17,476 bases of DNA, taken from NCBI GenBank assembly GCA_003150355.1, contig QAMJ01000009.1:1-17476 (forward strand), in the 5' to 3' direction. A program made the translations under genes and the position numbers. This document shows, in pieces, positions 7,482-14,656 of the stretch; within the stretch, counting starts at the first letter, position 1, and every line of letters starts with the position of its first letter. The notes under the pieces are model-generated. The model was not told the DNA's origin and made no database searches. It was given only the letters and a program-made list of their open reading frames with translations. This DNA is from Clostridiales bacterium. GTDB lineage: Bacteria; Bacillota; Clostridia; Oscillospirales; Oscillospiraceae.

Positions 7482-8267
7482 TTAAGGCAGCAGCCACTCA
7501 TGCGCCTTTTCGTTCGAGCAGGATTCGCGTATCCATGGGTTGCCATCGAGGTGGCGGATGATCCAGAGGTAGTAGATCGGGTATCCCGGCGCTGCCACCT
7601 GCGGATGCACAAGGTTTGCATTTATCGCGCAGAAGCTGCCGTCCTTGATCTTGAAGACCTCTTCCCCCACGAACGAAGCTCCGAAGCCGTCAGGGTTCTC
7701 CATCCTGAAGTAATAGACCTCAGGCTGCTCGTGATAGTGCGGGACGTACCCGGACCATTTTCCGCCAGGCATTATCGTCTCCCCAAGCACGAGGTTTGAC
7801 TGCGGCATCGAGCTATAATCAAACGCGGTACGCACATGGCGCTCCGCCGTGCCGTCCCACAGCCCGACGCAGGCGTCATTCTCGGCGGTGTTCTCCGGGG
7901 TATACAGCACCGGCGCGAAGTCCCTGTCGTTATCGGTGCGGATCGTGACGATCTCGCTCTCTGTCTCGGCCGTTACTTTTACCTGCGTATGCCGGCTGAC
8001 ATGCAGCCCTCTTATGCCGTCGGTGATAAAGCTGCCGCGTTCGAGCGCGGCGGTGCTCCCGGCATAGTTAAGTGTGATCTTTCCCCGGAGCAGGATCAGA
8101 ACAAGCTCGTCCTCCCCTGAGTCGAGAAGCTTTTCAGCCCCGGGCTTCATGAGGCTGCCATGAAGCTCCATGAGCATGTTCTTGTATTTGCCGCTGCGGT
8201 CGAATATCTCCCTTTCTCCGTCGGCGTCATACTCTGTGTAGCCGAAACTTATATCTCTCATATCCAT
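7482..8267 (-). CDS. iolB: IolB/KduI-like isomerase (5-deoxy-glucuronate isomerase family)
   Basis: The protein has 261 residues in the bicupin IolB family. The second cupin carries the expected metal site: H177 and H179 in YVPHYHEQPEVYYF, E183, and H221 in NANLVHPQ. The length is close to that of B. subtilis IolB (271). IolB converts 5-deoxy-D-glucuronate to 2-deoxy-5-keto-D-gluconate in inositol breakdown. No other inositol gene (iolC, D, E, G, J) lies in the window, so the natural substrate here may be another uronate-like aldose or ketose. AAGG lies seven bases before ATG 8267. The gap to the dehydrogenase is 10 bases, so the two are co-translated neighbours. Family membership is confident; the substrate is not. 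Confidence 0.85.
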   Translation of the reverse strand: MDMRDISFGYTEYDADGEREIFDRSGKYKNMLMELHGSLMKPGAEKLLDSGEDELVLILLRGKITLNYAGSTAALERGSFITDGIRGLHVSRHTQVKVTAETESEIVTIRTDNDRDFAPVLYTPENTAENDACVGLWDGTAERHVRTAFDYSSMPQSNLVLGETIMPGGKWSGYVPHYHEQPEVYYFRMENPDGFGASFVGEEVFKIKDGSFCAINANLVHPQVAAPGYPIYYLWIIRHLDGNPWIRESCSNEKAHEWLLP

Positions 8268-8277
8268 GCCGGTACCT

Positions 8278-9312
8278 TCACATTTCCAGAACGCATTTGA
8301 GAACGGACTTGCCGTCGTTTATGGCGCAGTCGAAAGCCTCGGGCGTCTTGTCGAACGGGAATATTTTCGGCTGCAAGCCCTTTATGTTTATCTCCCCTGA
8401 GGAAATAAGCCTGAGCGCGACGGGATAGACGTTCACATAGCGGAACATGCATTTGATGTCTATCTCCTTCATGTTGATGAGCACATGGTTCATCTGGAGC
8501 GGTTCGGAGATGTTGCCCTCGGTCACGATGGCGCCGCCCGGCCTTACCGCGTCGCACGCCATGTTGAAGGTCTCCGGACGTCCCGCGCATTCAAACACGA
8601 CGTCCGCCAGTCTTCCGCCCGTAAGCTCCGCGACGCGCGCGGCCACATCCTCGGTGCGGGAGTTTATCGTCGCGGTCGCGCCGAGCTCCTTCGCCTTGGC
8701 AAGCCTATTGTCGAAGACGTCGACAGCGATGATGTTCGTCGCGTTCTTCGCCTTGCAGGCAAGGACTGTCATGATGCCGATGCAGCCCGAGCCGATGATA
8801 AGCACCGTGTCGCCCCATTTGACGTTGCCGCGGTTTGCCGCGTGAAGCCCGACGGCCAGCGGCTCTATCATCGCGCCGTCAATGGTGTCAAGATTATCCG
8901 GCAGCTTAAAGCAGTTTCGCGCCGGAAAGACCACATAGTCCTGCATGCTGCCGACATTGGGATAGGCCGAGAGGAAGCGCATGTGCTCGCACAGGTTATA
9001 CCGCCCTATGCGGCAATACTCACAGTGGCCGCACGCAGCGCCGGGCTCCACGCACACGCGGTCGCCGACCTGCACGTTGGTCACGTCCGCGCCGAGCGCG
9101 ACTACATCCCCCGCAAACTCATGGCCGAGCACGAACGGATAGCTTATCACGCGCTTTCCGGTGCGCCCCTCAAGGAAGTTGTGCACATCCGAGCCGCACA
9201 CGCCGCAGTGCCTGACTTTTATAAGGACCTCATCCGCTTTGGGTTCGGGCACAGGGCCCACCGTCATTTCAATTTTCCCTTTTCCGACAAGCGCCGCCAC
9301 TCTGTTTACCAA
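8278..9312 (-). CDS. Zn-dependent polyol/sugar-acid dehydrogenase (sorbitol dehydrogenase-like MDR)
   Basis: The protein has 344 residues from a TTG start at 9312, supported by AGGAGG eight bases upstream. A longer open frame to 9426 would add 38 residues without family character, and it crosses the -10 box. The catalytic zinc ligands are C39 (GVCGSD), H64 (GHE) and E150 (MIEPLAV). The structural zinc site is C94, C97, C100 and C108 (CGHCEYCRIGRYNLC). The Rossmann motif is GSGCIG (174-179), followed by D198 in AVDVFDNR, which favours NAD over NADP. The sorbitol/xylitol/L-idonate/threonine dehydrogenase branch is the closest by eye. As the first gene of the operon it would oxidise a secondary hydroxyl of the imported compound, or reduce a keto group. 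Confidence 0.92.
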   Translation of the reverse strand: MVNRVAALVGKGKIEMTVGPVPEPKADEVLIKVRHCGVCGSDVHNFLEGRTGKRVISYPFVLGHEFAGDVVALGADVTNVQVGDRVCVEPGAACGHCEYCRIGRYNLCEHMRFLSAYPNVGSMQDYVVFPARNCFKLPDNLDTIDGAMIEPLAVGLHAANRGNVKWGDTVLIIGSGCIGIMTVLACKAKNATNIIAVDVFDNRLAKAKELGATATINSRTEDVAARVAELTGGRLADVVFECAGRPETFNMACDAVRPGGAIVTEGNISEPLQMNHVLINMKEIDIKCMFRYVNVYPVALRLISSGEINIKGLQPKIFPFDKTPEAFDCAINDGKSVLKCVLEM

Positions 9313-9320
9313 GCCAAGCC

Positions 9321-9326
9321 CCTCCT
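9321..9326 (-). promoter_or_regulatory. Ribosome binding site fixing the TTG start of the dehydrogenase
   Basis: AGGAGG on the minus strand lies 8 bases before TTG 9312 and shows that the ATG at 9426 is not the start. Confidence 0.75.
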
Positions 9327-9416
9327 CTTTTTCGGAATATATCCTCTGTATTGCCGAGCTGTTTTTGTATATTTTCCGCGTCCGGGAATAGCTGTACGCT
9401 GCCCGTCCGCAAGTAA

Positions 9417-9445
9417 AAAATAACACTTCGCCGCTGGCTTGTCAA
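9417..9445 (-). promoter_or_regulatory. Main promoter of the dehydrogenase-TRAP-transketolase operon
   Basis: On the minus strand TTGACA (9445-9440) is followed after exactly 17 bases by TATTTT (9422-9417). A leader of about 95 bases would precede the dehydrogenase; I see no riboswitch in it. The 320 gene-free bases at 9313-9632 hold this promoter, the operator next to it and the uxuB terminator; nothing else was recognised. Confidence 0.65.
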
Positions 9446-9458
9446 CTAGTATTCTAGT
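9445..9458. promoter_or_regulatory. Candidate operator overlapping the operon -35 box
   Basis: The 14-base palindrome ACTAG-TATT-CTAGT touches the first base of TTGACA. Size and position suit a dimeric GntR-type repressor. Its minus-strand core CTAGAATA recurs in the -10 region of the first gntR gene. Confidence 0.45.
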
Positions 9459-9536
9459 CTACAATAGCAGAATATCCAAAGTTTGTGCAGGATAGCCACT
9501 CTTCCCTCCTGGCTTTTGTGCAAAACAGCAGAGAAT

Positions 9537-9583
9537 AGAAAAATACCGGCTGCCACGATCCGAAGAAGGCGGCAGCCGGTATT
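9537..9583 (-). terminator. Intrinsic terminator of uxuB
   Basis: AATACCGGCTGCC (9542-9554) pairs perfectly over 13 bp with GGCAGCCGGTATT (9571-9583). On the minus strand the stem is followed by TTTCTATTC, making a T-rich tail. It lies about 50 bases after the uxuB stop and insulates the operon that follows. Confidence 0.8.
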
Positions 9584-9632
9584 ATTTTCTCGCTGTCGGT
9601 TTGCTGCCCGCGGCGGGCAGCGGGCGGCTGTA

Positions 9633-11255
9633 TCAGCGAAAGCTTTCGACCAGCGCATGGAGCGCGGAGCGCACAGCGCCGCGGCCTGTGAGCATCTGTT
9701 TGAAGAATCCCTCGACGGTTCCGGACAGCCCCGCTTTGCAGAGGTCAGCACCTAAGATGCTTGCGTCCGAGAGTATCGCGTCAAGCTGCCCCGCGCAGCT
9801 TTCGGGCATTCCGACCTCGATACCGGCAAGCTTCTCCTGAAGCTCCGGGATGCGCGGGTCGTCGCTCAGCTCCATCGGAGAGAGCTCATCGTCCATAGCC
9901 AACAGATAGCGCAGCCACGCCGCGATAGCAAAGGGGATCGCGCGGAGCGAGGAGAGCTCAAGGCTGTCGGAGACGATATAGGCCTTTATCGTCTCGCCGA
10001 AGCGGACGGGTATCTTCTGGCTGGTGTCGCATGCGATGCGCTGCGGCATATCGGGGATATACGGATTCGGCAGACGCTCATTGAGCACCGCGTCGAGGAA
10101 GGCGCGCGGGTCTAAAACGACGGGGTTCGTCACGACGGGCATGCCCTCAGCATAACCGATGTGCTCGACAAGGCGGCGCAGATCGTCGTCGCGCATCTCC
10201 TCATAGATACGCTTATAGCCGAGCAGACAGCCGAGCACCGCAAGTGCAGTGTGAAGCGGATTGAGGCAGGTCGTGACCTTCATGCGCTCGGTCCTGTTGA
10301 CGGTGTCGCGGTCGGTCATTATGACCCCGGCCTTCTCCAGCGGCGGCCGGCCGTTCGGGAAACGGTCCTCAATGACGAGATACTGGCAGGACTCGGCATT
10401 GACAAACGGTGCGACGGAGGCACCGTGCTGCCGCGCGATAGGCTGCATGTTCTCTATGCCGAGTGCTTCGAGCTTGTCGGCTATATCCTTGTTCGGACGC
10501 GGAGTGATCTTATCGATCATGCTCCACGGGAAGCTCACGCGCTCCTCATCGCTCAGATACTCGACAAAGCCCTGCGGGACAAAGCCGCGCGCGAGCCACG
10601 CCTCGGCAATGGAGAGTATCGAAGCCTTGAGCTTTTCACCGTTGTGGCTGCAATTATCCATGCTGACAACGGCGATGGGGTACGCTCCGTTCATGTAGCG
10701 GTGATAGAGCAGAGCGGTGACTTTGGTCATGACGTTTGTGAGATCGTCAGGGCCGGCCTCAATGTCATGCTCGACTGCCGGGGTGAATTTGCCATCACCG
10801 CCCTTGACGGCGTAGCCCTTTTCGGTGATCGTAAACGAGCAGAGCTGGAGCGTCGGCGCGGCAAAAACCTTGCGCAGCCGGGCGAGCTGATCGGCCTTGC
10901 CCCAGTCGGCATGCAGCGCCTCCGTGACGCTTGCGACGACTTCCTTCTTCGCCTCGCCGTCGGCATAGAGCGTGACGAGCAGGGTGAGGTTATCGAACGG
11001 TCTGTAGACCTTGACGAGCTGGTCGCCGTCAGAGCTGTCCACGGCGATTATGCCCGTGGAAGCAAGACCTTTATTGAGCAGGTCGTTTTGCAGATTCGCG
11101 ACATAGCCGCGGAAGATGTTCCCAGCGCCGAAGTGTACCCAAGTCGGCGTGGCCTTGGTGTTTTCGATAACGGCGGGGATGTCGAATTCCGGCAGTTTGA
11201 CGCCGGCAGCATCCCACGCGGTGCGGTTTTTGAGTGATGCAAGATCAAGTTTCAT
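9633..11255 (-). CDS. uxuB: Mannitol dehydrogenase family oxidoreductase, D-fructuronate reductase
   Basis: The protein has 540 residues of the long-chain mannitol dehydrogenase family. WVHFGAGNIFRG (about 39-50) is the N-terminal NAD-binding glycine motif, and the catalytic region KVTTCLNPLHTA keeps the K-x5-N-x2-H pattern. UxuB reduces D-fructuronate with NADH to D-mannonate. That role is preferred over mannitol, tagaturonate or arabinitol oxidation because uxaC and uxuA are nearby. GGAGGT is eight bases before ATG 11255. The gene is transcribed alone, divergently from the AraC regulator, with its own terminator. It is somewhat longer than E. coli UxuB (486 residues) but within the range for clostridial homologues. 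Confidence 0.9.
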   Translation of the reverse strand: MKLDLASLKNRTAWDAAGVKLPEFDIPAVIENTKATPTWVHFGAGNIFRGYVANLQNDLLNKGLASTGIIAVDSSDGDQLVKVYRPFDNLTLLVTLYADGEAKKEVVASVTEALHADWGKADQLARLRKVFAAPTLQLCSFTITEKGYAVKGGDGKFTPAVEHDIEAGPDDLTNVMTKVTALLYHRYMNGAYPIAVVSMDNCSHNGEKLKASILSIAEAWLARGFVPQGFVEYLSDEERVSFPWSMIDKITPRPNKDIADKLEALGIENMQPIARQHGASVAPFVNAESCQYLVIEDRFPNGRPPLEKAGVIMTDRDTVNRTERMKVTTCLNPLHTALAVLGCLLGYKRIYEEMRDDDLRRLVEHIGYAEGMPVVTNPVVLDPRAFLDAVLNERLPNPYIPDMPQRIACDTSQKIPVRFGETIKAYIVSDSLELSSLRAIPFAIAAWLRYLLAMDDELSPMELSDDPRIPELQEKLAGIEVGMPESCAGQLDAILSDASILGADLCKAGLSGTVEGFFKQMLTGRGAVRSALHALVESFR

Positions 11256-11313
11256 GTTGTTTTACCTCCGTGATTTCACGCACATAGTAGCAGGAGCATC
11301 AAAACTGTTCTTC

Positions 11314-11342
11314 TTGCATTTTGAGCTTTTGTGTCATATATT
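11314..11342 (+). promoter_or_regulatory. Candidate promoter of the araC-family gene
   Basis: TTGCAT (11314-11319), 17-base spacer, TATATT (11337-11342). The -35 is weak (3/6), the -10 good (5/6). It lies in the 133-base divergent region shared with uxuB; no convincing uxuB promoter was found on the other strand. Confidence 0.45.
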
Positions 11343-11373
11343 GATATCGGAGCAATGTTTGCGGATGCTTCCG

Positions 11374-11380
11374 AGGAGGT
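11374..11380 (+). promoter_or_regulatory. Ribosome binding site fixing the araC-family start
   Basis: AGGAGGT lies 8 bases before ATG 11389. Earlier ATGs in the same open frame (11116, 11365) lack such a site and extend into uxuB or upstream of the site. Confidence 0.75.
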
Positions 11381-11388
11381 CTGTGCTC

Positions 11389-12237
11389 ATGCTGCACATC
11401 ATGAACGCTGAAAATTGGATCGACCCGCGCAGCGAAATGCGGTATCAGTTCCACCAGATCATAGACACCTCTGTCTACCCGCAGGTGCATGATTTTTACG
11501 AGTTGTCGCTGGTAATAGAGGGCAAAGTGAACGTAACGGTCGAGGGCTGGAACAAGACAATCCAGCGCGGAGCGCTGCTGCTGCTGCGTCCCGGTGACAT
11601 CCACAGCCGTGCGCCTGTCGGGGAGAGCACGTATATAAACATCGCCTTTCCCAGCAAGCTTATGACGGATATGTTCGTGTATATTGATAAACCTGACGGG
11701 GAAAGGCTGATAGCGTCCGCCGCCGCGCCGCTTATAGTCAGCCTGTCGGCGGCGGAGACCACGCTTTTGCAGACGCGGCTGGAGCGGCTGAACCTCATCC
11801 CCGTGGACAGGCCGGAGGAAGTATGCGCGCAGCTTCGGCTGCTGATGCTCGAGGTCGTGATGCAGCATATTCTGCCGCTTGTTGAGCGCGGCAGCGAGAT
11901 GAGCTGCCCGGTGTGGCTCGGCGCGCTCGCGAAAAAGCTCGAGGACCCGGAGAATTTTTCCTGTACGCTCGGCGAGCTGTCAGAGATGAGCGGGCGCACA
12001 AAGGAGCACCTGTGCCGCAGCTTCAGAAAATATTTCGGCGTCGCGCCGGTCGAATATATAAACGCCAAGCGCCTGAACTATGCGGCAAACCTTTTGCTGC
12101 ACTCCGATATGAAGGTCGTGGACATAGCCTTCGCTTCCGGTTTTCAAAGTCTCAGCCGTTTTTACCATGCCTTCAGGGCGGAGTTCGGTGCCTCGCCGCT
12201 CGACTGCCGGCACAGGAACACCGACAGCGGATCATGA
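11389..12237 (+). CDS. AraC-family transcriptional regulator with N-terminal cupin domain
   Basis: The protein has 282 residues from ATG 11389. The N-terminal cupin sensor (about 28-90) includes VHDFYELSLVIEG and LLLLRPGDIH, typical of AraC proteins that bind a sugar or sugar acid. The C-terminal double helix-turn-helix domain covers about 178-275. Its first helix pair is around CTLGELSEMSGRTKEHLCRS and its second around VVDIAFASGFQSLSRFYHAF, with the conserved GASP near the end. It probably activates uxuB and/or the uxaC-uxuA genes in response to a hexuronate or an intermediate. It is divergent from uxuB and lies 85 bases before the second GntR gene. Family assignment is firm; the effector is inferred. 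Confidence 0.9.
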   Translation: MLHIMNAENWIDPRSEMRYQFHQIIDTSVYPQVHDFYELSLVIEGKVNVTVEGWNKTIQRGALLLLRPGDIHSRAPVGESTYINIAFPSKLMTDMFVYIDKPDGERLIASAAAPLIVSLSAAETTLLQTRLERLNLIPVDRPEEVCAQLRLLMLEVVMQHILPLVERGSEMSCPVWLGALAKKLEDPENFSCTLGELSEMSGRTKEHLCRSFRKYFGVAPVEYINAKRLNYAANLLLHSDMKVVDIAFASGFQSLSRFYHAFRAEFGASPLDCRHRNTDSGS

Positions 12238-12266
12238 TGGGGGCTATTGCGCTCCGGGTCAGGCTG

Positions 12267-12296
12267 TGTTAACATCAGAGTACCGCCGCGGAGAAT
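12267..12296 (+). promoter_or_regulatory. Possible promoter/operator before the second gntR gene
   Basis: The perfect palindrome TGTTAACA (12267-12274) contains a -35-like TTAACA. GAGAAT (12291-12296), 16 bases on, could be a weak -10. TGTTAACAT resembles TGTTAGCAT in front of uxaC. The gene may instead be read from the araC promoter. Confidence 0.3.
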
Positions 12297-12322
12297 ACGT
12301 TGACAGAGATGAGGAAGCTTAT

Positions 12323-13036
12323 ATGCAGAGACAATATACAGTCCAGGTTTCAAGCGTGCAGGAGATGGTCTACAGAACTCTCCGCGATAAGATCGTCAGC
12401 ATGGAGCTTAAACCCGGCACGGTCATAAGCACGCAGGAGATCGCCGACAGTATGTCCGTCAGCCGCACACCCGTGCGCGAGGCGTTCATCAGGCTACAGC
12501 GTGAGGATCTGCTTGACGTCACGCCGCAGCGCTCCACGGTCGTGTCCAGAATAAACATGTCTAGGGTGCACCAGGAGCGCTTCATCCGTGAGGCTCTCGA
12601 AACAGAGGCCGTGCAGAAATTTGTCGAAGCGGCCACGCCTGAGCTGCTTGCCCGTATGCGCAGCAACATAGCTAAGCAATACGCGGCGATAGCGGAGCGG
12701 CGCTATATAGACTACCTTGAATTGGACAACGCCTTTCATCAGGCGGCTTTTACCGAAACACGCGAAGAGCTCGCACGCAGCATCGTGCAGCAGATGAACG
12801 GGCATTATGACAGGATACGGCTTATCTCCGCATGGGAGGGGCAGATCGTCTCCACCGCCATGCGGGAGCATGAGCAATACCTCGACTACATCGAGCGCAG
12901 AGACGCGGCGCGGGCCGAGGCGCTCCTGCGCACACACCTGCAAGCGCTCTGCGCACAGGAGGAAATTCTTCTTACAAACTGGTCGGAATATTTCAGCGAG
13001 GCAAGTATTGATGCCTTGAAGCGGGAGCGCGCCTGA
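12323..13036 (+). CDS. GntR-family transcriptional regulator, FadR/FCD subfamily (UxuR/ExuR-like role)
   Basis: The protein has 237 residues from ATG 12323, which has GAGGAA six bases upstream; a longer open frame from 12167 overlaps the araC gene and is unlikely. The winged HTH (about 12-75) shows LKPGTVISTQEIADSMSVSR then TPVREAF. The FCD domain has D135, H139, H183 and H205 as likely metal/ligand residues. It precedes uxaC and uxuA in the same direction, with a palindromic site between them. In enterobacteria hexuronate genes are repressed by FCD regulators (UxuR, ExuR), so a repressor responding to fructuronate, glucuronate or mannonate is the likely role. It differs clearly from the regulator at 922-1596, so the two blocks appear to be controlled separately. 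Confidence 0.9.
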   Translation: MQRQYTVQVSSVQEMVYRTLRDKIVSMELKPGTVISTQEIADSMSVSRTPVREAFIRLQREDLLDVTPQRSTVVSRINMSRVHQERFIREALETEAVQKFVEAATPELLARMRSNIAKQYAAIAERRYIDYLELDNAFHQAAFTETREELARSIVQQMNGHYDRIRLISAWEGQIVSTAMREHEQYLDYIERRDAARAEALLRTHLQALCAQEEILLTNWSEYFSEASIDALKRERA

Positions 13037-13066
13037 AGAGTTCGGCGCGCTCGGTTCCCGTCAGAT

Positions 13067-13098
13067 TTGACAATGTCAGCCAAGATGATTTGTATAAA
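13067..13098 (+). promoter_or_regulatory. Candidate uxaC-uxuA promoter
   Basis: A perfect TTGACA (13067-13072) is followed by TGTATAAA; using TGTATA (13091-13096) gives an 18-base spacer, using TATAAA (13093-13098) gives 20. The -35 lies inside the palindrome TGACAATGTCA. The -10 choice is unsettled. Confidence 0.45.
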
Positions 13099-13129
13099 GA
13101 AACGAAATATAAAAAAGCTGTTGAAAATG

Positions 13130-13153
13130 CATGTACTAACATGTTAGCATGTA
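13130..13153. promoter_or_regulatory. Candidate GntR-type operator upstream of uxaC
   Basis: A perfect 12-base palindrome CTAACATGTTAG (13136-13147) is flanked by CATGTA on both sides (13130-13135 and 13148-13153). It lies about 35 bases downstream of the likely -10 and 54 bases before the uxaC start, a good place for a repressor to block transcription. Confidence 0.55.
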
Positions 13154-13206
13154 AGTGCATCGATACGAGGCTCGCAAAACGAAAAAACTTAAACGGAAGA
13201 ATAATC

Positions 13207-14607
13207 ATGAAGAAATTTATGGATAAGGATTTCCTGCTCGGCACCGAGACCGCGCGGATACTGTACCATGAGTACGCAGCCCCTCAGCCAATCATAGATT
13301 ACCACTGCCATCTCAGCGCGCAGGAGATATGCGAGAACAAGCCCGCCCATGACCTGACGGAGCTGTGGCTGCTGGGCGATCATTACAAGTGGCGCGTTAT
13401 CCGCGCAAACGGCGTGGAGGAGCGCCGTGTGACGGGCGATGCGGGGAACCATGAAAAGTTCCTTGCCTTTGCCGAAAGTCTTCCCTACGCGATCGGCAAC
13501 CCGGTCTATCACTGGACGCATCTTGAGCTTCAGCACTATTTCGGCATTGACGAACCGCTCAGCGCAAAGACCGCCCCGGAAATATGGGAAAAGACCAAGG
13601 CCATTCTTTCCGACGGCAAGCACACTCCGCAGTATTTCATCGAGCGCTCAAATGTCTATGCCCTCTGCACGACAGAGGATCCCGCCGATACGCTCAAGTA
13701 TCATCACCGCATAGCCGAAGAGGGGCTGCTGAGCGCAAAGGTCGTCCCGGCCTACCGCCCGGATAACGCACTCTCTGTCGAGAAGCCCGGATGGAGCGCG
13801 TATATCGAGCACCTTTCCGCCGTTTCCGGCGTGGAGATCGCGGACTTTGGCTCCCTGCTCAAAGCGCTGGAAGTCAGGATGGAAGAGTTTGCTAAGGCCG
13901 GCTGCGTCGCAAGCGACCACGGCTTTGAGGCGATGCCGTATCTGCCTATCGGTCCAGAGAAGGCTGATGCCGCTTTCAAGAAGGCGCTTGCCGGAGAGCC
14001 GCTGAGTGCCGAGGAGACCGAGGGCTATAAGACCGAACTCATGCTGTGGCTCGGGAAACAGTACGCAAAGCGCGGCTGGGCCATGGAGCTTCATGTCAAC
14101 GCGATGCGCAACTGCAATACCGAGGCTGTCGCGCGCATCGGCGAGGCCGCGGGCTATGACTCCGTGTGCGATCATCCCATGGCGCTCAAGCTCAGTCACT
14201 TCATGAACGCGCTTGAAAAGACCGGCGAGCTTCCGAAGACTATACTCTTCTCGCTCAACGAGGCCGACAACATGGTGTTTGCGACCATGCTCGGGAATTT
14301 TCAGGACGCGAGCGTCGCTTCCAAAATCCAGCTGGGCACCGCGTGGTGGTTCCAGGATAATATCGACGGCATGGAAAAGCAGATGCGCATCCTTGCAAAT
14401 GAAGGCGTGCTTGGCCGCTTTATCGGCATGCTGACCGATAGCCGCAGCTTTCTGTCCTATCCGCGGCATGAATACTTCCGCAGGATACTTTGCAGCCTTA
14501 TCGGCAATTGGGTAGAGGACGGGCAGTATCCGGACGATGAGGAAATGCTTGAAACATTGGTAAAGCGTATATGCTTTACCAATGCAAAGGAGTACTTCGG
14601 CCTGTAA
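13207..14607 (+). CDS. uxaC: Glucuronate isomerase (uronate isomerase)
   Basis: The protein has 466 residues from ATG 13207, the usual length for UxaC; an open frame from 13090 would add 39 residues and cross the operator. It belongs to the amidohydrolase superfamily. The metal-binding HxH is H33/H35 in DYHCHLSAQEI, and family stretches SNVYALCTTEDPADTLKYH and DSRSFLSYPRHEYFRR are present. It isomerises D-glucuronate to D-fructuronate, and usually D-galacturonate to D-tagaturonate. GGAAGA precedes the start by 6-7 bases. uxuA follows 49 bases downstream in the same transcript. uxaB and uxaA (altronate branch) are not seen, so the glucuronate branch is favoured. Confidence 0.96.
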   Translation: MKKFMDKDFLLGTETARILYHEYAAPQPIIDYHCHLSAQEICENKPAHDLTELWLLGDHYKWRVIRANGVEERRVTGDAGNHEKFLAFAESLPYAIGNPVYHWTHLELQHYFGIDEPLSAKTAPEIWEKTKAILSDGKHTPQYFIERSNVYALCTTEDPADTLKYHHRIAEEGLLSAKVVPAYRPDNALSVEKPGWSAYIEHLSAVSGVEIADFGSLLKALEVRMEEFAKAGCVASDHGFEAMPYLPIGPEKADAAFKKALAGEPLSAEETEGYKTELMLWLGKQYAKRGWAMELHVNAMRNCNTEAVARIGEAAGYDSVCDHPMALKLSHFMNALEKTGELPKTILFSLNEADNMVFATMLGNFQDASVASKIQLGTAWWFQDNIDGMEKQMRILANEGVLGRFIGMLTDSRSFLSYPRHEYFRRILCSLIGNWVEDGQYPDDEEMLETLVKRICFTNAKEYFGL

Positions 14608-14656
14608 TACCGGCATACTCAACGAAAATCTATATTTAACCAAAGGTGGTAATTAT

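Noticed and set aside
7482..9312. A classical myo-inositol operon
   Set aside because: Only an IolB-like gene is present; iolA, C, D, E, G and J are absent, and the transporter is TRAP type.
9313..9416. Riboswitch in the leader of the dehydrogenase gene
   Set aside because: No conserved riboswitch core or paired structure was recognised in the roughly 95-base leader.
10161..11237. 358-codon plus-strand frame, and the similar long frames at 8485-9423 and 13648-14643
   Set aside because: Antisense shadows of uxuB, the dehydrogenase and uxaC; no family features or ribosome sites.
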